Part shown: positions 16,883 to 26,373 of the stretch, one piece after another | Layout: the number at the start of each line of letters is the position of its first letter | Numbering within the stretch: position 1 is the stretch's first letter | Assembly: GCF_900111175.1 (NCBI RefSeq) | Contig: NZ_FOGI01000004.1 | Coordinates: 372,001-436,000, forward strand | Direction: 5' to 3' | Length of the DNA stretch: 64,000 bases | Source: Actinokineospora terrae | Lineage (GTDB): Bacteria; Actinomycetota; Actinomycetes; Mycobacteriales; Pseudonocardiaceae | Translations under genes and position numbers: made by a program | Notes under the pieces: model-generated | Databases searched by the model: none | Seen by the model: the letters and a program-made list of their open reading frames with translations, nothing else | What the model was told of the DNA's origin: nothing

Positions 16883-18625
16883 ATGACGGCGACCGCGCAC
16901 TCACCCGAGCCGCCCTCGCCCAATACAGGCAAGGACGGCATTTTCTTGACAGGCAAGACCCTTCCCACAGCGCCCGTGACGATCTACCGACTTCGGGCCG
17001 GACTCCCCCTTGTCGACTACCTCAAGCCCGCCGAGGACGCCGAGTACGACTTCGACGGCCCCGTGGAGATAGCGGGCTTGGCCGCGTACGTGTCAGCCGG
17101 GGTACGCATCGGCGACGAGGCCCACTGGGCCGGGCACCCCCGGCAGGTGACCGGCTTGGACCTGCCACTGGCGGTGGTGTCACCTTTCACCGTCCTGCTG
17201 GTCGAGGTGGATGAGAACTGGGTGTGCGCCGCCACCTGGGGCACGGCCGCGCGCCACCTGCTCGACGAAACACTGCTGAACGAGGGCTTCGGGCTGGCAT
17301 ACGCCATCCGCCGCCTTGATCCCACGACGCTGCGGACCGTGAACAGCGCCGCCCTGGACACGGCGTCGAGGCAGACGCAGACCTCGTACCCGCTCGGTGG
17401 CCCGCTGTCGGCTTTCCCGATCGAGCCTGCTGGGGAGATCGTGACGCGGCTGGCCGGGCCTGCCAGCCTGGCGGGTCTGACCTACGACCGGGCGACCGGC
17501 GGCAAGGCCTGGCAGATCAGGGCAGGCGACTCGCTGCACATCCAACTGGGCCGGTCTCCGGAGGACTTCGTGGCCGATCTGCGCGCCATCTGCCGCGTGG
17601 CCGACTCCAGTGACGAGACCTCGCCGTTGCGGTTCGTCAACGAGGTGCGGCCGGTCGGTGCGAGCCACCCCCTGGTGGCCCGGCTCGAGGCCAGGCTCGC
17701 GGTCGCCCTTGGGGGCGATGAGCGGTTCGGGCCGATCGGCATCTGCTGGCCGACCGCGGCGGCGCGCGCGGCGGAGGAGGCCGACTCCTTCACCTTCACG
17801 AGCTTCGGGAGCCTCGGGAGGTTGCGGCTCGACCCCGACCTCGACATCAGTGAGATCACCGAACGGTTCGCCCGTGTCCCCGAGAGCGCGCGCCTCGCGG
17901 AGCTGGCTGGGGCGCACCTGACGCCGTGCGCAGACGACCAAGGCGAGGAAGCGCTCACCCGGCCGATCACGATGCGCAGGTGGATCGCATTCGAGACCGC
18001 GATTGAGGGCACGACGTTCTGCCTGAACCAGGGCCGCTGGTACGAGATCGGCGAGACCGCGGTCAACCGGGTGCGGGAACTGGTGGCCGAACGCCTCGCC
18101 AGCACGAGCGACCTGCGGTTCTCCACCTGGCACCGAAGCGGCGCCCGCGACGACGAACACCGCTATTGCGAACTGGTGGCGGAGCAGCAACCCGGTTTCC
18201 TGTGCCTGGACAAGGACTTCGCCCGCACGCCCATGCACCCCAAGCTCGAACTGGCGGACCTCATCGGGCTTGGCGACGAACTGGTCCACGTGAAGTGGCC
18301 GAGTCGGGCCACCGAGATGGGCCACCTGTTCACCCAGGCCCGGGCCTCCGCGTGGGCGCAGCGCCTGGAGCCCGAGGCGTTGGTGCAGCTGCGGGACAAG
18401 GTATGGGCGCTCGACAGCACCCGAACGATCACCACTCGCCCGCGGACGGTGGTCCTGGCGATCGGCGGCCGCCGATGGGACGTGAACACGCTGTTCACCC
18501 TGTCCCAGGTGGGTCTGCTCCGACTGGTCCAAGACCTGTCGTACCTCGGCGTGACCCTCGAGTTCGCCAACATCCCGTTCGTCGCGAAGCCGAAACGCAA
18601 GGGGGCGGCCAATCAGGCCGCATGA
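16883..18625 (+). CDS. TIGR04141/DUF6119-like sporadically distributed protein, putative defence gene
   Basis: 580 residues from ATG at 16883. The N-terminal TIYRLRAGLPLVDYLKP, the central region around FCLNQGRWYEI (near residue 375) and the segment ELVAEQQPGFLCLDKDFARTPMHPKLELADLI resemble the TIGR04141 family, whose members are about 550 aa, patchily distributed and often found in mobile or defence loci; I assign this from memory of the family, not from a search. No transmembrane helix or signal peptide. A C-terminal KPKRKGAANQAA tail is basic. It sits alone between A/T-richer DNA and the 3' side of tRNA-Val, an arrangement typical of horizontally acquired genes. Codon use is slightly less GC-biased than neighbours. 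Biochemical function unknown. Confidence 0.75.
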   Translation: MTATAHSPEPPSPNTGKDGIFLTGKTLPTAPVTIYRLRAGLPLVDYLKPAEDAEYDFDGPVEIAGLAAYVSAGVRIGDEAHWAGHPRQVTGLDLPLAVVSPFTVLLVEVDENWVCAATWGTAARHLLDETLLNEGFGLAYAIRRLDPTTLRTVNSAALDTASRQTQTSYPLGGPLSAFPIEPAGEIVTRLAGPASLAGLTYDRATGGKAWQIRAGDSLHIQLGRSPEDFVADLRAICRVADSSDETSPLRFVNEVRPVGASHPLVARLEARLAVALGGDERFGPIGICWPTAAARAAEEADSFTFTSFGSLGRLRLDPDLDISEITERFARVPESARLAELAGAHLTPCADDQGEEALTRPITMRRWIAFETAIEGTTFCLNQGRWYEIGETAVNRVRELVAERLASTSDLRFSTWHRSGARDDEHRYCELVAEQQPGFLCLDKDFARTPMHPKLELADLIGLGDELVHVKWPSRATEMGHLFTQARASAWAQRLEPEALVQLRDKVWALDSTRTITTRPRTVVLAIGGRRWDVNTLFTLSQVGLLRLVQDLSYLGVTLEFANIPFVAKPKRKGAANQAA

Positions 18626-18772
18626 CCCCGGCAGCCGTGCGGTCGAACTCAATGCGAGACAGCTGTCTTCCCCAAACGCCAGAGTTCCTCGGAGGACAGC
18701 GCGGCCACGTCCGCGATACCCGCCCTGCGGATATCGCTGCACCGACTTGCAGACACAGCAGGCGGATTCGGG

Positions 18773-18844
18773 TGGGCGCAGCAGGATTCGAACCTGCGAC
18801 CGCTCGGGTGTAAACCGAGTGCTCTCCCGCTGAGCTATGCGCCC
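18773..18844 (-). tRNA. tRNA-Val: tRNA-Val (anticodon UAC)
   Basis: 72 nt fold as a full cloverleaf on the minus strand: acceptor GGGCGCA/TGCGCCC, D arm GCTC/GAGC, anticodon arm CTCGG-TTTACAC-CCGAG with anticodon TAC, and T arm GCAGG-TTCGAAT-CCTGC. Discriminator A; CCA is not encoded. The 3' end faces the TIGR04141-like gene. Confidence 0.96.
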
Positions 18845-18886
18845 GGGGCCCCGCGGCCGCGCGAGGCGCGGTCGCAGGGGTCAAAC

Positions 18887-19345
18887 CTACAGCTCGGCGA
18901 CGGCCTTCTTCCAGGCGTTCTGGTCGCGGGCTTCGCCGGGGGAGTTGATCTCGGCGAAGCGGACGGTGCCCGTGGTGTCGATGAGGAAGGTGCCCCGGTT
19001 GGCCAGGCCCGCGGCTTCGTTGAAGACGCCGTAGAGCTTGGCCACGTCGCCGTGGGGCCAGAAGTCGGACAGGAGGGGGAACTGGTAGCCCTGCTGGTCG
19101 GCCCAGGCCTTGAGGCTGAAGGGGGTGTCGACGGAGACGCCGATGACCTGGACGTTGTTGTCGGTGTAGCTGGCCAGTTCGTCGCGCACCTGGCAGAGCT
19201 CGCCCTGGCAGGTGCCGCTGAAGGCGAACGGGTAGAAGACCAGCAGGACGTTGCGGGCGGTGTACTGCTCGGAGAGCGTCACCGGCTGCTTGTTGTAGTC
19301 GTTGAGCGTGAAGTCCGGGGCCTTCGAACCGACCTCTACCGACAT
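18887..19345 (-). CDS. ahpE: Peroxiredoxin, AhpE type
   Basis: 152 residues from ATG at 19345, set by GGAGG 9 nt upstream; two earlier in-frame ATGs fit less well. It matches mycobacterial AhpE in length and in the motifs APDFTLND, PFAFSGTCQGEL, PLLSDFWPHG, YGVFNEAAG and ANRGTF. AhpE reduces hydroperoxides with the peroxidatic cysteine, here Cys46. Unlike the one-cysteine mycobacterial enzyme it has a second cysteine five residues later (Cys51), as in the Cys45/Cys50 pair of E. coli BCP, which would allow an internal disulfide. Its placement next to DUF3052 and aceE is the conserved actinobacterial order. Confidence 0.95.
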   Translation of the reverse strand: MSVEVGSKAPDFTLNDYNKQPVTLSEQYTARNVLLVFYPFAFSGTCQGELCQVRDELASYTDNNVQVIGVSVDTPFSLKAWADQQGYQFPLLSDFWPHGDVAKLYGVFNEAAGLANRGTFLIDTTGTVRFAEINSPGEARDQNAWKKAVAEL

Positions 19346-19451
19346 ACCCGGCATCCTCCGTGGCTGAGGGCGCGCGGTCGCGCCCGTGACTGTTCCAGAC
19401 CAGCCTAGGCCACCCGGGTGGATGACCACCCGGGTGACCGCGGACACGGTC

Positions 19452-19883
19452 TCAGCGCTTGGTCTTGGCCGACTTGGGCGCCACCAACCTGGTACCGGAC
19501 CAGTCCGGCCCGACGCTGATGCTCGAGGTCTGGGCGAGCCCGGCGGTGGGCACCGCCTCGGCGATATCGCTCGGCTCGACGTGCCCCGGCCTGCCCGTCT
19601 TGGGGGTCAGTACCCAGATCACCCCGTTGTCTGCGAGCGGTCCGATCGCGTCCATGAGGGTGTCGACCAGGTCACCGTCGTCCTCGCGCCACCACAGCAG
19701 CACGATTTCGACGACCTCGTCGGCATCCTCGTCGAGCAGGTCTGAGCCGGTGCGCGCCTCTACGGCGGCACGCAGGTCGTCGTCGACGTCCTCGTCCCAG
19801 CCGAGCTCCTGGACTACGGCGCCTGCATCGATCCCCAGCTTGTCGGCGACGTCGGTACTCCCGGCGTCTCCCGCGGCCACCAC
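19452..19883 (-). CDS. DUF3052 family protein
   Basis: 143 residues, starting at 19883. Sequence features fit DUF3052: ADKLGIDAGAVVQELGWDEDVDDDLRAAVE, the acidic LLDEDADEVVEIVLLWWRE and the VIWVLTPKTGRPGHVEPSDI segment. Strongly acidic and soluble. The family is restricted to actinobacteria and has no established biochemical role. It lies 106 nt upstream of ahpE on the same strand and divergent from aceE, the same three-gene arrangement seen in mycobacteria. The 295-bp divergent region (19884-20178) should hold both promoters; I cannot pick the boxes with confidence. Confidence 0.93.
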   Translation of the reverse strand: MVAAGDAGSTDVADKLGIDAGAVVQELGWDEDVDDDLRAAVEARTGSDLLDEDADEVVEIVLLWWREDDGDLVDTLMDAIGPLADNGVIWVLTPKTGRPGHVEPSDIAEAVPTAGLAQTSSISVGPDWSGTRLVAPKSAKTKR

Positions 19884-20178
19884 GGTGTCACTCCTCCAGT
19901 TGTGCTCTCGCGACGGGTCAGGACCTGATCTGCCAGGGCCGTCTGCCGCGTTCTGCCTGTTCGGTTAGGCGATAGCGAACACTGACAGTGGCCACCTGCG
20001 CAACCGTCCGCTGTTCGACACGCCGCTCCGACACCCGCCGATCGGCTCAGACGGGTACCCACTACCGAACAGTAAGGACGACGCCACCGCCCGGCGAGCG
20101 GAACATGGCAGAGTGTCACTCAAGCGCGTGGTATCGCGCGCGCGAAATCTTGTCCTCTGATCAGGCTGGAGCTCCAAG

Positions 20179-22944
20179 TTGGCCACGCAGAAAAACCAGC
20201 CCGCCCCCGAGCGCGTTCGCGTCATCCGCGACGGCCTCGCCGCGCACCTGCCGGACATCGACCCGGAGGAGACCGCGGAATGGCTGGAGTCCTTCGACGC
20301 CGCGCTGGCGGGCGGCGGTCAGCAGCGCGCGCGCTACCTGATGCTGAGGCTGCTTGAGCGGGCCAGGGAGAGCCACGTCGGGGTCCCGGCGCTGACCAGC
20401 ACCGACTACGTCAACACCATCCCCACCGAGAAGGAGCCCTGGTTCCCCGGTGACGAGGAGGTGGAGCGCCGCTACCGGGCGTGGATCCGCTGGAACGCGG
20501 CCATGACCGTGCACCGCGCGCAGCGCCCCGGCGTGGGCGTAGGCGGGCACATCTCGACCTACGCGTCGTCAGCAGCCCTCTATGAGGTGGGCTTCAACCA
20601 CTTCTTCCGCGGCAAGAACCACGCGGGCGGTGGTGACCAGATCTACGTCCAGGGTCACGCCTCCCCCGGCATCTACGCCCGCGCGTTCCTCGAAGGCAGG
20701 CTCTCCACCTCGCAGCTCGACGGGTTCCGCCAGGAGCTCTCGCACGCCGGACCGGGCGGCGGCCTGCCGTCGTACCCGCACCCGCGGCTGATGCCGGACT
20801 TCTGGGAGTTCCCCACCGTCTCCATGGGCCTGGGCCCGATGAACGCGATCTACCAGGCCCGGTTCAACCGGTACCTGCGCGACCGGGGCATCAAGGACAC
20901 CTCCGACCAGCGGGTGTGGGCGTTCCTCGGCGACGGCGAGATGGACGAGCCGGAGTCGCGCGGCCTGGTGCACGTCGCGGCCAACGAGCAGCTCGACAAC
21001 CTCACCTTCGTGATCAACTGCAACCTGCAGCGGCTGGACGGCCCGGTCCGCGGCAACGGCAAGATCATCCAGGAGCTCGAGGCGTTCTTCCGCGGCGCGG
21101 GCTGGAACGTCATCAAGGTCATCTGGGGCCGCGAGTGGGACTCGCTGCTGCACGCCGACCGCGACGGCGCCCTGATCAACCTGATGAACACCACCCCCGA
21201 CGGCGACTACCAGACCTACAAGGCCAACGACGGCGCCTTCGTCCGCGAGCACTTCTTCGGCCGCGACCCGCGGACCAAGGAGCTGGTCACGCCGATGACC
21301 GACCAGGAGATCTGGAACCTCAAGCGCGGCGGCCACGACTACCGCAAGGTGTACGCGGCCTACCAGGCGGCCACCGAGCACGTCGGCCAGCCCACGGTGA
21401 TCCTGGCCAAGACGATCAAGGGCTACAACCTCGGCCCGCACTTCGAGGCCCGCAACGCCACGCACCAGATGAAGAAGATGACCCTGGACGACCTCAAGGC
21501 GTTCCGGGACACCCTGCGCATCCCGATCTCCGACGAGGACCTGGAGAAGAACCCGTACCTGCCGCCGTACTACCACCCGGGCCAGGACGCGCCGGAGATC
21601 CAGTACCTGCAGGAGCGGCGCCGCCAGCTCGGCGGATTCCTGCCGGAGCGGCGCACCAAGTCCAAGGCGCTGGTGCTGCCCGGCGACAAGGTCTACGACG
21701 TGCTCAAGCGCGGCTCCGGCAAGCAGGAGGTCGCCACCACGATGGCGTTCGTCCGGCTGGTGCGCGACCTGGCCAAGGAGAAGGACCTCGGGCCGCGGCT
21801 GGTGCCGATCATCCCGGACGAGGCACGCACGTTCGGCATGGACTCGATGTTCCCGACGCAGAAGATCTACAACCCGCAGGGCCAGCTCTACACCTCGGTC
21901 GACGCGTCGCTGATGCTGTCGTACAAGGAGAGCGAGCAGGGCCAGATCCTGCACGAGGGCATCAACGAGGCCGGGTCGACGGCGTCGTTCACCGCCGCGG
22001 GTACCTCGTACGCCACGCACGGCGAGCCGATGGTGCCGATCTACATCTTCTACTCGATGTTCGGCTTCCAGCGCACCGGTGACGGCCTCTGGGCCGCGGC
22101 CGACCAGATGGCCAGGGGCTTCGTCCTCGGTGCCACCGCGGGCCGCACCACGCTGACCGGCGAGGGCCTGCAGCACAACGACGGGCACTCGCTGCTGCTG
22201 GCGGCGACGAACCCGGCGGTGGTCTCCTACGACGCCGCGTGGTCCTTCGAGATCGCCCACATCGTGCGCGACGGTCTGCGCCGGATGTACGGCGAGCAGG
22301 CCGAGGACATCTTCTACTACCTGACGGTCTACAACGAGCCGTACCAGCAGCCCGCGGAGCCGGAGAACCTCGACGTCGAGGGCCTGCTGCGCGGCCTCTA
22401 CCGCTACCAGGAGGCGCCGTCGACCGAGGGCCCGCGCGCGCGGATCCTGGTCTCGGGTGTCGCGATGCCCGCGGCGCTCAAGGCGCAGCGGCTGCTGGCC
22501 GAGGAGTGGGGCGTCGGCGCCGAGGTGTGGTCGGCGACGTCGTGGGCGGAGCTGCGCCGCGACGCGGTCGAGGTGGAGCGGCACAACCTGCTGCACCCGC
22601 AGGCCGAGCCGCGCGTGCCGTACGTCACCTCGGTGCTGTCCGAGGGCGTCGGCCCGGTCGTGGCCGTGTCGGACTGGATGAGCGCGGTCCCGGACCTGAT
22701 CCGGCCGTGGGTGCCCACCGACATGCTCACCCTGGGCACCGACGGGTTCGGCTTCTCCGACACCCGGCCCGCGGCCCGCAGGCACTTCCTGGTCGACGCC
22801 GAGTCGGTGACGGTCGGCACGCTGGCCGCGCTGGCCCGCCGCGGCGAGGTGTCGCGCGACACGGTCGTCGAGGCCGCCCGCCGCTACCGCATCGACGACG
22901 TGGCCGCCGCCGGACCGCAGACCTCGGACCCCGGCTCGGCCTGA
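20179..22944 (+). CDS. aceE: Pyruvate dehydrogenase E1 component, homodimeric type
   Basis: 921 residues from a TTG at 20179 with GGAG upstream. The enzyme decarboxylates pyruvate with ThDP and passes the acetyl group to lipoyl-E2. The ThDP signature is complete: GDGEMDEPE at 251-259 and [14 protein letters not shown] from about 280. Other family marks are [26 protein letters not shown] and [20 protein letters not shown]. Full length for AceE. No E2 or E3 gene follows, as is usual in actinobacteria, where sucB/dlaT and lpd lie elsewhere. The lipoyl cofactor is made by the lipA product encoded at 4447. A strong hairpin terminates the transcript. Confidence 0.98.
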   Translation: MATQKNQPAPERVRVIRDGLAAHLPDIDPEETAEWLESFDAALAGGGQQRARYLMLRLLERARESHVGVPALTSTDYVNTIPTEKEPWFPGDEEVERRYRAWIRWNAAMTVHRAQRPGVGVGGHISTYASSAALYEVGFNHFFRGKNHAGGGDQIYVQGHASPGIYARAFLEGRLSTSQLDGFRQELSHAGPGGGLPSYPHPRLMPDFWEFPTVSMGLGPMNAIYQARFNRYLRDRGIKDTSDQRVWAFLGDGEMDEPESRGLVHVAANEQLDNLTFVINCNLQRLDGPVRGNGKIIQELEAFFRGAGWNVIKVIWGREWDSLLHADRDGALINLMNTTPDGDYQTYKANDGAFVREHFFGRDPRTKELVTPMTDQEIWNLKRGGHDYRKVYAAYQAATEHVGQPTVILAKTIKGYNLGPHFEARNATHQMKKMTLDDLKAFRDTLRIPISDEDLEKNPYLPPYYHPGQDAPEIQYLQERRRQLGGFLPERRTKSKALVLPGDKVYDVLKRGSGKQEVATTMAFVRLVRDLAKEKDLGPRLVPIIPDEARTFGMDSMFPTQKIYNPQGQLYTSVDASLMLSYKESEQGQILHEGINEAGSTASFTAAGTSYATHGEPMVPIYIFYSMFGFQRTGDGLWAAADQMARGFVLGATAGRTTLTGEGLQHNDGHSLLLAATNPAVVSYDAAWSFEIAHIVRDGLRRMYGEQAEDIFYYLTVYNEPYQQPAEPENLDVEGLLRGLYRYQEAPSTEGPRARILVSGVAMPAALKAQRLLAEEWGVGAEVWSATSWAELRRDAVEVERHNLLHPQAEPRVPYVTSVLSEGVGPVVAVSDWMSAVPDLIRPWVPTDMLTLGTDGFGFSDTRPAARRHFLVDAESVTVGTLAALARRGEVSRDTVVEAARRYRIDDVAAAGPQTSDPGSA

Positions 22945-22954
22945 TCCGCGCACG

Positions 22955-22990
22955 ACGGCCGGGTCCCCTCGTCGGAGGGGACCCGGCCGT
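22955..22990. terminator. Bidirectional terminator between aceE and pnuC
   Basis: ACGGCCGGGTCCCCTC (22955-22970) pairs perfectly with 22975-22990 around the tetraloop GTCG. It lies between the convergent aceE and pnuC stops and can serve both strands. Confidence 0.9.
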
Positions 22991-22996
22991 TCGCGT

Positions 22997-23620
22997 CTAG
23001 ACGGTCGCGGGGACCTGGCGCTTGGCGGAGCGGTACCAGCTCACCCAGCCGTGGATCACCAACCCGGCGAACACGGTGTAGACGATCGCGCTGAACCACA
23101 GGCCACCGCGCAACTGCAGCGGCACCCCGATCGCGTCGACCACCAGCCACACCAACCAGAACTCCACCAACCCCCACGCCTGCAGCGCGAACGCCAGCAC
23201 CGTCCCGACGAAGATCGCCGCGTCCGGCCACGGCGCCCACGACGCGTCCAGGGCGTCCAGCACGCTCGCGAACGCCGCCGTCCCCGCCGCGAAGGCCAGG
23301 GCCGTCACCGCCAACTCCCGGCCCGTGGCGCGCCGCACAGCCACCCCGAACACCGGGTCCCGGCGCCGCGCCCACGCCCACCACCCGTAGACCGCGATCA
23401 CCCCGACCACGACCTGCCGCACCGCCAACCCACCCAGGTGCGCCGAGGCGTAGACGCTGAACAGCAGCACCACCGACGCCAACTGCACCGGCCAGGTGAC
23501 CATCGACCGGCGCCGCGCCAGGAACACCACGGCCAACGCGAAGAACTGCCCGAACAACTCCGCCAACGCGATCCGCTGACCGAACACGGTCACCGAACTC
23601 TCCAGCAGAACCCCCACCAC
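22997..23620 (-). CDS. pnuC: Nicotinamide riboside/mononucleoside transporter PnuC
   Basis: 207 residues; start is one of two adjacent GTG codons (23620 or 23617) after AGGGGGA. Seven hydrophobic helices are visible. Family motifs include AELFGQFFALAVVFLARRRSMVTWPVQLASVVLL at the N-terminus, YGWWAW near residue 85 and EFWLVWLVVDAIGVPLQ near the C-terminus. PnuC carries out facilitated diffusion of vitamin precursors trapped by phosphorylation; close relatives take thiamine or riboflavin, so the substrate is likely but not certain. No riboswitch is evident upstream. Confidence 0.9.
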   Translation of the reverse strand: MVGVLLESSVTVFGQRIALAELFGQFFALAVVFLARRRSMVTWPVQLASVVLLFSVYASAHLGGLAVRQVVVGVIAVYGWWAWARRRDPVFGVAVRRATGRELAVTALAFAAGTAAFASVLDALDASWAPWPDAAIFVGTVLAFALQAWGLVEFWLVWLVVDAIGVPLQLRGGLWFSAIVYTVFAGLVIHGWVSWYRSAKRQVPATV

Positions 23621-24052
23621 TCCCCCTCACCGCAGGCGACACCCAGTCCGAACACCCGGCCCACCCCCGATGTTCCCCCCGGCGATATGCCACGAAAGAG
23701 GGAACTCCCCCGCCTCGCCTGGCATCGGCCCCCGCCACGTTCCATAGTGGAACTACCGGTGGGGACCGGGGAGATGGGCCGCCCGGCATCGAGCGCACCG
23801 ACATGCCGGGCGGCCCGCCCGATTCGCCTTGCGTGTTCGCGGAACGCGCTCAAGGGGGATCGGGCGTTTGTTGTATCTGGGGGGCGACCCCCCAGACCCC
23901 CACGGTGCGGGGGCGGGGGACGGCGGAACCAGCGAGAGGCGCTTGGCCTCCGGTTATCGCATCAAGGCCTGTGACCAATGGGGTTGTCGCCCGTGAGGGA
24001 ACCGGTGGGGGCATTCGATTCTTGGTCGTGCTGTGGGTGTGTGGGGCGGGGG
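23621..24052. other. 432-bp non-coding region between the lipoprotein gene and pnuC
   Basis: No supported gene. The stretch holds the pnuC promoter region on the left (5' side of a minus-strand gene) and the paired hairpins at 23877-23913, which would end the lipoprotein transcript coming from the right. Confidence 0.6.
23877..23913. repeat. Double G/C hairpin, REP-like intergenic element
   Basis: CTGGGGGG-cga-CCCCCCAG (23877-23895) is directly followed by CCCCC-acggtgc-GGGGG (23897-23913) and another G5 run. The compact double palindrome of pure G/C runs looks like an interspersed intergenic element of the kind seen in actinomycete genomes, but only one copy occurs in this window, so the repeat status is inferred. 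Confidence 0.5.
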
Positions 24053-24940
24053 TTAGGCGGGGTGTAGCCAGGGGTGGAGGGTGATCAGGGCTAGGGGGAG
24101 GGTTGTGAAGCGGGCGGCTAGGTCGGGGGTTAGGACTACGAGGTCGACGGTGAGTTTGTCGGCGGTTGTGGTGGCGTAGATGCCGGTGGTGGGGTCGGCC
24201 ATGAAGGGCTCGATCGCCTTCTCGGTGACGTCGCGGACGTGCTGTTGGTCGGCGATGGAGAGGGAGTCGGCTGCGGCGGGGATCACGCAGAGGTTGCCCT
24301 GGTAGAGGGGTTCGAGGGCTTTGCGGACGTCCGCGGGGTCGCCGTGGGCTACCTCGACGACCATCACCTGGGGGACGCGGGCGGCGGCCTCGGTGGTCGT
24401 GGTGGTGGGGAAGCCGTTGGGCCAGCCGACGCGGAGGGGGCGGAAGTCCTCGGGGTGGCTGTGGACGTAGTCGTGCAGCTGTTTGGTGTCGGCGTCGTTG
24501 CCGGGTTTCCAGCCGGCGGTGGGGGTGGGGCAGGGGACGGAGATGTCGGTGTCCGGCGCGGTAGGGGGATTGGGTTCCCGGGTCGACACCTCGAGGGTGT
24601 TGCCGCGCCAGGTGCCGCGGAGGGTCACGGGGGTGGGCAGGCCCTCGGGGTCGATGCCGGTGATGGGGACGCCGAAGCGGCAGGGGTTCGTGTCGGTGCC
24701 GAGGACCGGCGCCGGGGCGCAGAAGCGGGGTGGGCGGCCCGGTTCGGTGTGGACGGTGCCAGTGGCGACGGCCTGGTCGCCGTCGTGCAGGAGCGGGAGG
24801 TCGCCGAGGGCGACCGACATCGAGAGCGACCCCTGGTCGCCGGGTGTGGTCTGGGCGCGTGGCCGGTGATCCGCCGCGGCGCAGGACGTGAGTGTGGCGA
24901 CCGCCAGTGCTGTCGCGGAAATCCTGGTCCGAGCCCCCAT
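24053..24940 (-). CDS. Putative lipoprotein of unknown function
   Basis: 295 residues from ATG at 24940 with GGGAGG upstream. The signal peptide MGARTRISATALAVATLTSC ends in a lipobox with Cys20. The mature protein contains several Cys residues and two halves: a beta-rich part with PGRPPRFCAPAPVLGTDTNPC, and an alpha/beta part (residues about 190-290) with VPQVMVVEVAHGDPADVRKALEPLYQGNLCV. I do not recognise a family. It is divergent from fasR with 83 bp between the starts. Confidence 0.8.
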   Translation of the reverse strand: MGARTRISATALAVATLTSCAAADHRPRAQTTPGDQGSLSMSVALGDLPLLHDGDQAVATGTVHTEPGRPPRFCAPAPVLGTDTNPCRFGVPITGIDPEGLPTPVTLRGTWRGNTLEVSTREPNPPTAPDTDISVPCPTPTAGWKPGNDADTKQLHDYVHSHPEDFRPLRVGWPNGFPTTTTTEAAARVPQVMVVEVAHGDPADVRKALEPLYQGNLCVIPAAADSLSIADQQHVRDVTEKAIEPFMADPTTGIYATTTADKLTVDLVVLTPDLAARFTTLPLALITLHPWLHPA

Positions 24941-25023
24941 GGCGCCTCCCCTGCCGGTGATCGAGAAGTGTGGTGGGCGGTAGGGCCGGGGGACAAGGGC
25001 GGGGGGCGTGCGAGAGTGGTGGG

Positions 25024-26211
25024 ATGAATGCGGGGTCGGCCGGGTTGTCGGCGGGGACGCTCGGGGCGGTCGAGCGGGCTTCGGGGAAGTTGGCCGCGGC
25101 GGCCGTCGCGGCGATGGACGAGCAGTTCGCGTGGTTCGGGCGGATGCCCGCCGACCAGCGGGCGTCGGTGCTGCTGGTGGCCCAGAACGGCGTCGCCGGG
25201 TTCACCGCGTGGTTGCGCGACCCGCGTGAGGCGCTGCGGCTGACCACCGACACCTTCCGCGGCGCGCCGAGGGACCTGTCGCGGTGGATAAGCCTCCGGC
25301 AGACGGTCGAGATGGTGCGGGTGTCGCTGCAGATCTTCGAGGACCTGGTGCCCGGCCTGGCCGCCGACGACGCCGAGCGGGCCGTGCTGTCCGAGGCGGT
25401 GCTGCGCTACGGCCGGGAGGTCGCGTTCGCCTCGGCGATGTCCTACGCCTCGGCCGCCGAGTCCCGCGGCGCCTGGGACGCGCGGCTGGAGGCGCTGGTC
25501 GTCGACGGGATCGTGCGCGGCGACGCCGAGGAGTCGCTGCTGTCGCGGGCCGCGGCGCTGGGCTGGGACCCGGCGGCGGAGGCGACCGTGCTGGTCGGCA
25601 ACCCGCCGTCGGACGACCAGCCGACCGTGGTCTACGAGGTGCGCAGCCGGGCGGCCAGGGTCAGCAGGCCGGTGCTGCTGGGCGTGCAGGGCTCCCGGCT
25701 GGTGGTGGTGCTCGCCGGACCGGCCGAGGACACCGTCGACCAGGAGGTCCTGGTGAAGATGTCGGCCGCGTTCGGCGACGGCGCCGTCGTCGCCGGGCCG
25801 ACCGTGGCGAGCATCGCCGACGCGCACCGCAGCTCGTCGGACGCGCTCTCGGGCCTGCGCGCGGTGGTCGCCTGGCCGGACGCGCCGCGGCCGGTGCGCT
25901 CGGCGGACCTGCTGCCGGAGCGGGCCCTGGCTGGCGACCCGGAGGCCGAGTGGCAGCTGATCGACCGGGTGGCGCGGCCGCTGGAGGAGGCGGGCGGGGC
26001 GCTGCAGGAGACCGTCGAGGCGTACCTGGCCACCGGCGGGGTCCTGGAGACCTGCGCGCGGCAGCTGTTCGTGCACCCGAACACGGTCCGCTACCGGTTG
26101 CGCAAGGCGGCCGAGCTCACGGGCCGCAACGCGGGCGACCCGCGCGACGCGCTCGTGCTGCGGGTCGCGCTGGCGGTCGGACGGCTGTCACGGTCGCGCG
26201 GTCTCTGGTAA
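25024..26211 (+). CDS. fasR: PucR-type transcriptional activator of fatty-acid synthesis
   Basis: 395 residues from ATG at 25024. The C-terminal 60 residues are a PucR-type helix-turn-helix: LETCARQLFVHPNTVRYRLRKAAELTG. The rest is a GGDEF-like/ligand-sensing region without catalytic motifs. In Streptomyces coelicolor the gene immediately upstream of fabD, fasR, encodes exactly this type of protein and activates the fabD-fabH-acpP-fabF operon; position and domain content match, so I use the name. Between it and fabD lies a 14-bp palindrome at 26230-26243 that may be its target. Confidence 0.9.
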   Translation: MNAGSAGLSAGTLGAVERASGKLAAAAVAAMDEQFAWFGRMPADQRASVLLVAQNGVAGFTAWLRDPREALRLTTDTFRGAPRDLSRWISLRQTVEMVRVSLQIFEDLVPGLAADDAERAVLSEAVLRYGREVAFASAMSYASAAESRGAWDARLEALVVDGIVRGDAEESLLSRAAALGWDPAAEATVLVGNPPSDDQPTVVYEVRSRAARVSRPVLLGVQGSRLVVVLAGPAEDTVDQEVLVKMSAAFGDGAVVAGPTVASIADAHRSSSDALSGLRAVVAWPDAPRPVRSADLLPERALAGDPEAEWQLIDRVARPLEEAGGALQETVEAYLATGGVLETCARQLFVHPNTVRYRLRKAAELTGRNAGDPRDALVLRVALAVGRLSRSRGLW

Positions 26212-26229
26212 CGGACGGCAACGGCATGG

Positions 26230-26243
26230 TGTCGCGCGCGACA
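26230..26243. promoter_or_regulatory. TGTCGCGCGCGACA palindrome before fabD
   Basis: A perfect 14-bp palindrome 19 nt after the fasR stop and 130 nt before fabD. A candidate promoter lies just downstream (CTGACA and TAATAG elements, spacing longer than ideal). Palindrome seen directly; assignment to FasR is inference. Confidence 0.5.
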
Positions 26244-26373
26244 ACTGACAACAAATGGCCGTCTCGGGTGGTAATAGCGTGGTGACATTTGGAGGGTCTC
26301 CACAAACACGGTGCCCCGACTTGGTGAGCAGCGGCATGCAGCCGAACGGCCGACGCAGTGTTGGCTGGACGAC

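Noticed and set aside
16389..16886. Open frame of 165 codons before the TIGR04141-like gene
   Set aside because: Codon use is not GC-ended, Cys/His/Arg content is random-like and no ribosome-binding site is present; opposite-strand frames in the same place are no better.
18773..18844. Attachment-site duplication of tRNA-Val marking an island
   Set aside because: I looked for a second copy of the tRNA 3' end in 16320-16882 and found none, and no integrase gene is present.
23621..23900. Riboswitch upstream of pnuC
   Set aside because: No thiamine- or flavin-type conserved boxes were seen in this region on the pnuC strand.
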